Shown here one piece after another: positions 63,877 through 64,000 of a DNA stretch of 64,000 nt. How positions within the stretch are numbered: position 1 is the first letter of the stretch; the number at the start of each line of letters is the position of its first letter. The notes beneath the pieces were generated by a model that searched no databases, was not told the origin of the DNA, and worked only from the letters and a program-made list of their open reading frames with translations. The stretch comes from Salinisphaera sp. G21_0 (lineage in GTDB: Bacteria; Pseudomonadota; Gammaproteobacteria; Pseudomonadales; Endozoicomonadaceae), in NCBI RefSeq assembly GCF_017744115.1, contig NZ_JAGHQW010000023.1, positions 31,407-95,406 of the forward strand. Reading direction: 5' to 3'. The position numbers and the translations under genes were made by a program.

Positions 63877-64000
63877 ATGACGACCGCCCGAAAAAACCTC
63901 ATAGATCCAGCCAGTACGCCCTACTACCACTGCATGGCACGCTGTGTTCGCAGGGCCTTCCTATGCGGCAAAGACAATTTCTCAGGCAAAAACTTTGAGC
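63877..64000 (+). CDS. REP-associated tyrosine transposase (RAYT, IS200-like), partial
   Basis: From ATG 63877: MTTARKNLIDPASTPYYHCM, ARCVRRAFLCGKDNFSGKNF, then the window ends. This is the N-terminus of Y1-type RAYT transposases (the His of the HUH motif and the catalytic Tyr lie downstream). An earlier ATG at 63872 meets a stop at once. RAYTs act on REP-type palindromes. Confidence 0.85.
   Translation, partial: MTTARKNLIDPASTPYYHCMARCVRRAFLCGKDNFSGKNFE

Overview
The window looks like a chromosome segment of a marine gammaproteobacterium, most likely an Endozoicomonas-type animal symbiont (order Oceanospirillales). This is inferred from gene content: ordinary gammaproteobacterial housekeeping genes (mutY, yggX, selO, rlmJ, serA, sbcDC, gltS) are mixed with chitin use, eukaryote-like proteins (serpin, classical tyrosine phosphatase, WD40-type propellers, a putative Atg4/UfSP-like cysteine protease pair) and a large load of mobile-element debris. 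No 16S gene is present, so the genus is an inference.

Layout. 1-12 kb: the 3' end of mutY and yggX, usually adjacent, are separated by about 11 kb holding a giant autotransporter, two tandem paralogous putative cysteine proteases and selO; an old tandem duplication (autotransporter tail + protease gene + selO head) explains the arrangement. 12-14.6 kb: a two-gene GIY-YIG nuclease / cytosine-5 methyltransferase restriction system and two identical tRNA-Phe genes. 14.7-18.7 kb: MBL-fold hydrolase, serpin, an orphan EutN microcompartment vertex protein, a Tat-exported HiPIP and a small coiled-coil protein. 18.7-24.1 kb: a light/DNA-repair group (FeS-BCP photolyase, DUF2256 protein, cryptochrome DASH, lipocalin Blc) around rlmJ. 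24.3-27.2 kb: a GH18 chitinase relic split by a MITE with an 8-bp target duplication, then an intact multidomain secreted chitinase. 27.3-35.4 kb: WD40-type propeller paralogs, one carried in an apparently exact 2,539-bp tandem duplication that also copies an orphan IS200/IS605-type right end. 35.7-39.4 kb: fragments of an ethanolamine-utilisation locus (eutH, and eutB fused to a BMC shell gene) around a tyrosine phosphatase gene and a BtuF-like gene. 39.6-56.8 kb: mostly ordinary genes (host-attachment family protein, a large unknown protein, yciA, FAH hydrolase, serA, ushA-like, porin, sbcDC, gltS, ACT-domain protein). 56.9-64 kb: a wrecked defence/mobile island: Fic protein with altered active site, IS21 end plus istA stub, two pieces of ISKra4 transposase in opposite orientations, the first 47 codons of hsdM, a GHKL-ATPase / STAS-like / membrane-protein operon, a 5'-truncated group II intron, an N-truncated GHKL-ATPase/nuclease protein, and the start of a RAYT transposase.

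How it fits together. The intact functions suggest a host-associated, chitin-using bacterium exposed to light: chitinase and OprD-type porin, photolyases with lipocalin, surface autotransporter and candidate host-directed effectors. The eut fragments show a lost microcompartment pathway. The best candidates for something little described are the GHKL-ATPase / STAS-like (DUF4325) / membrane-protein trio directly upstream of hsdM, the GHKL-ATPase plus PD-(D/E)xK protein next to it, and the protease pair carrying Trp-Ser-Cys-Gly and Asp-Pro-His signatures.
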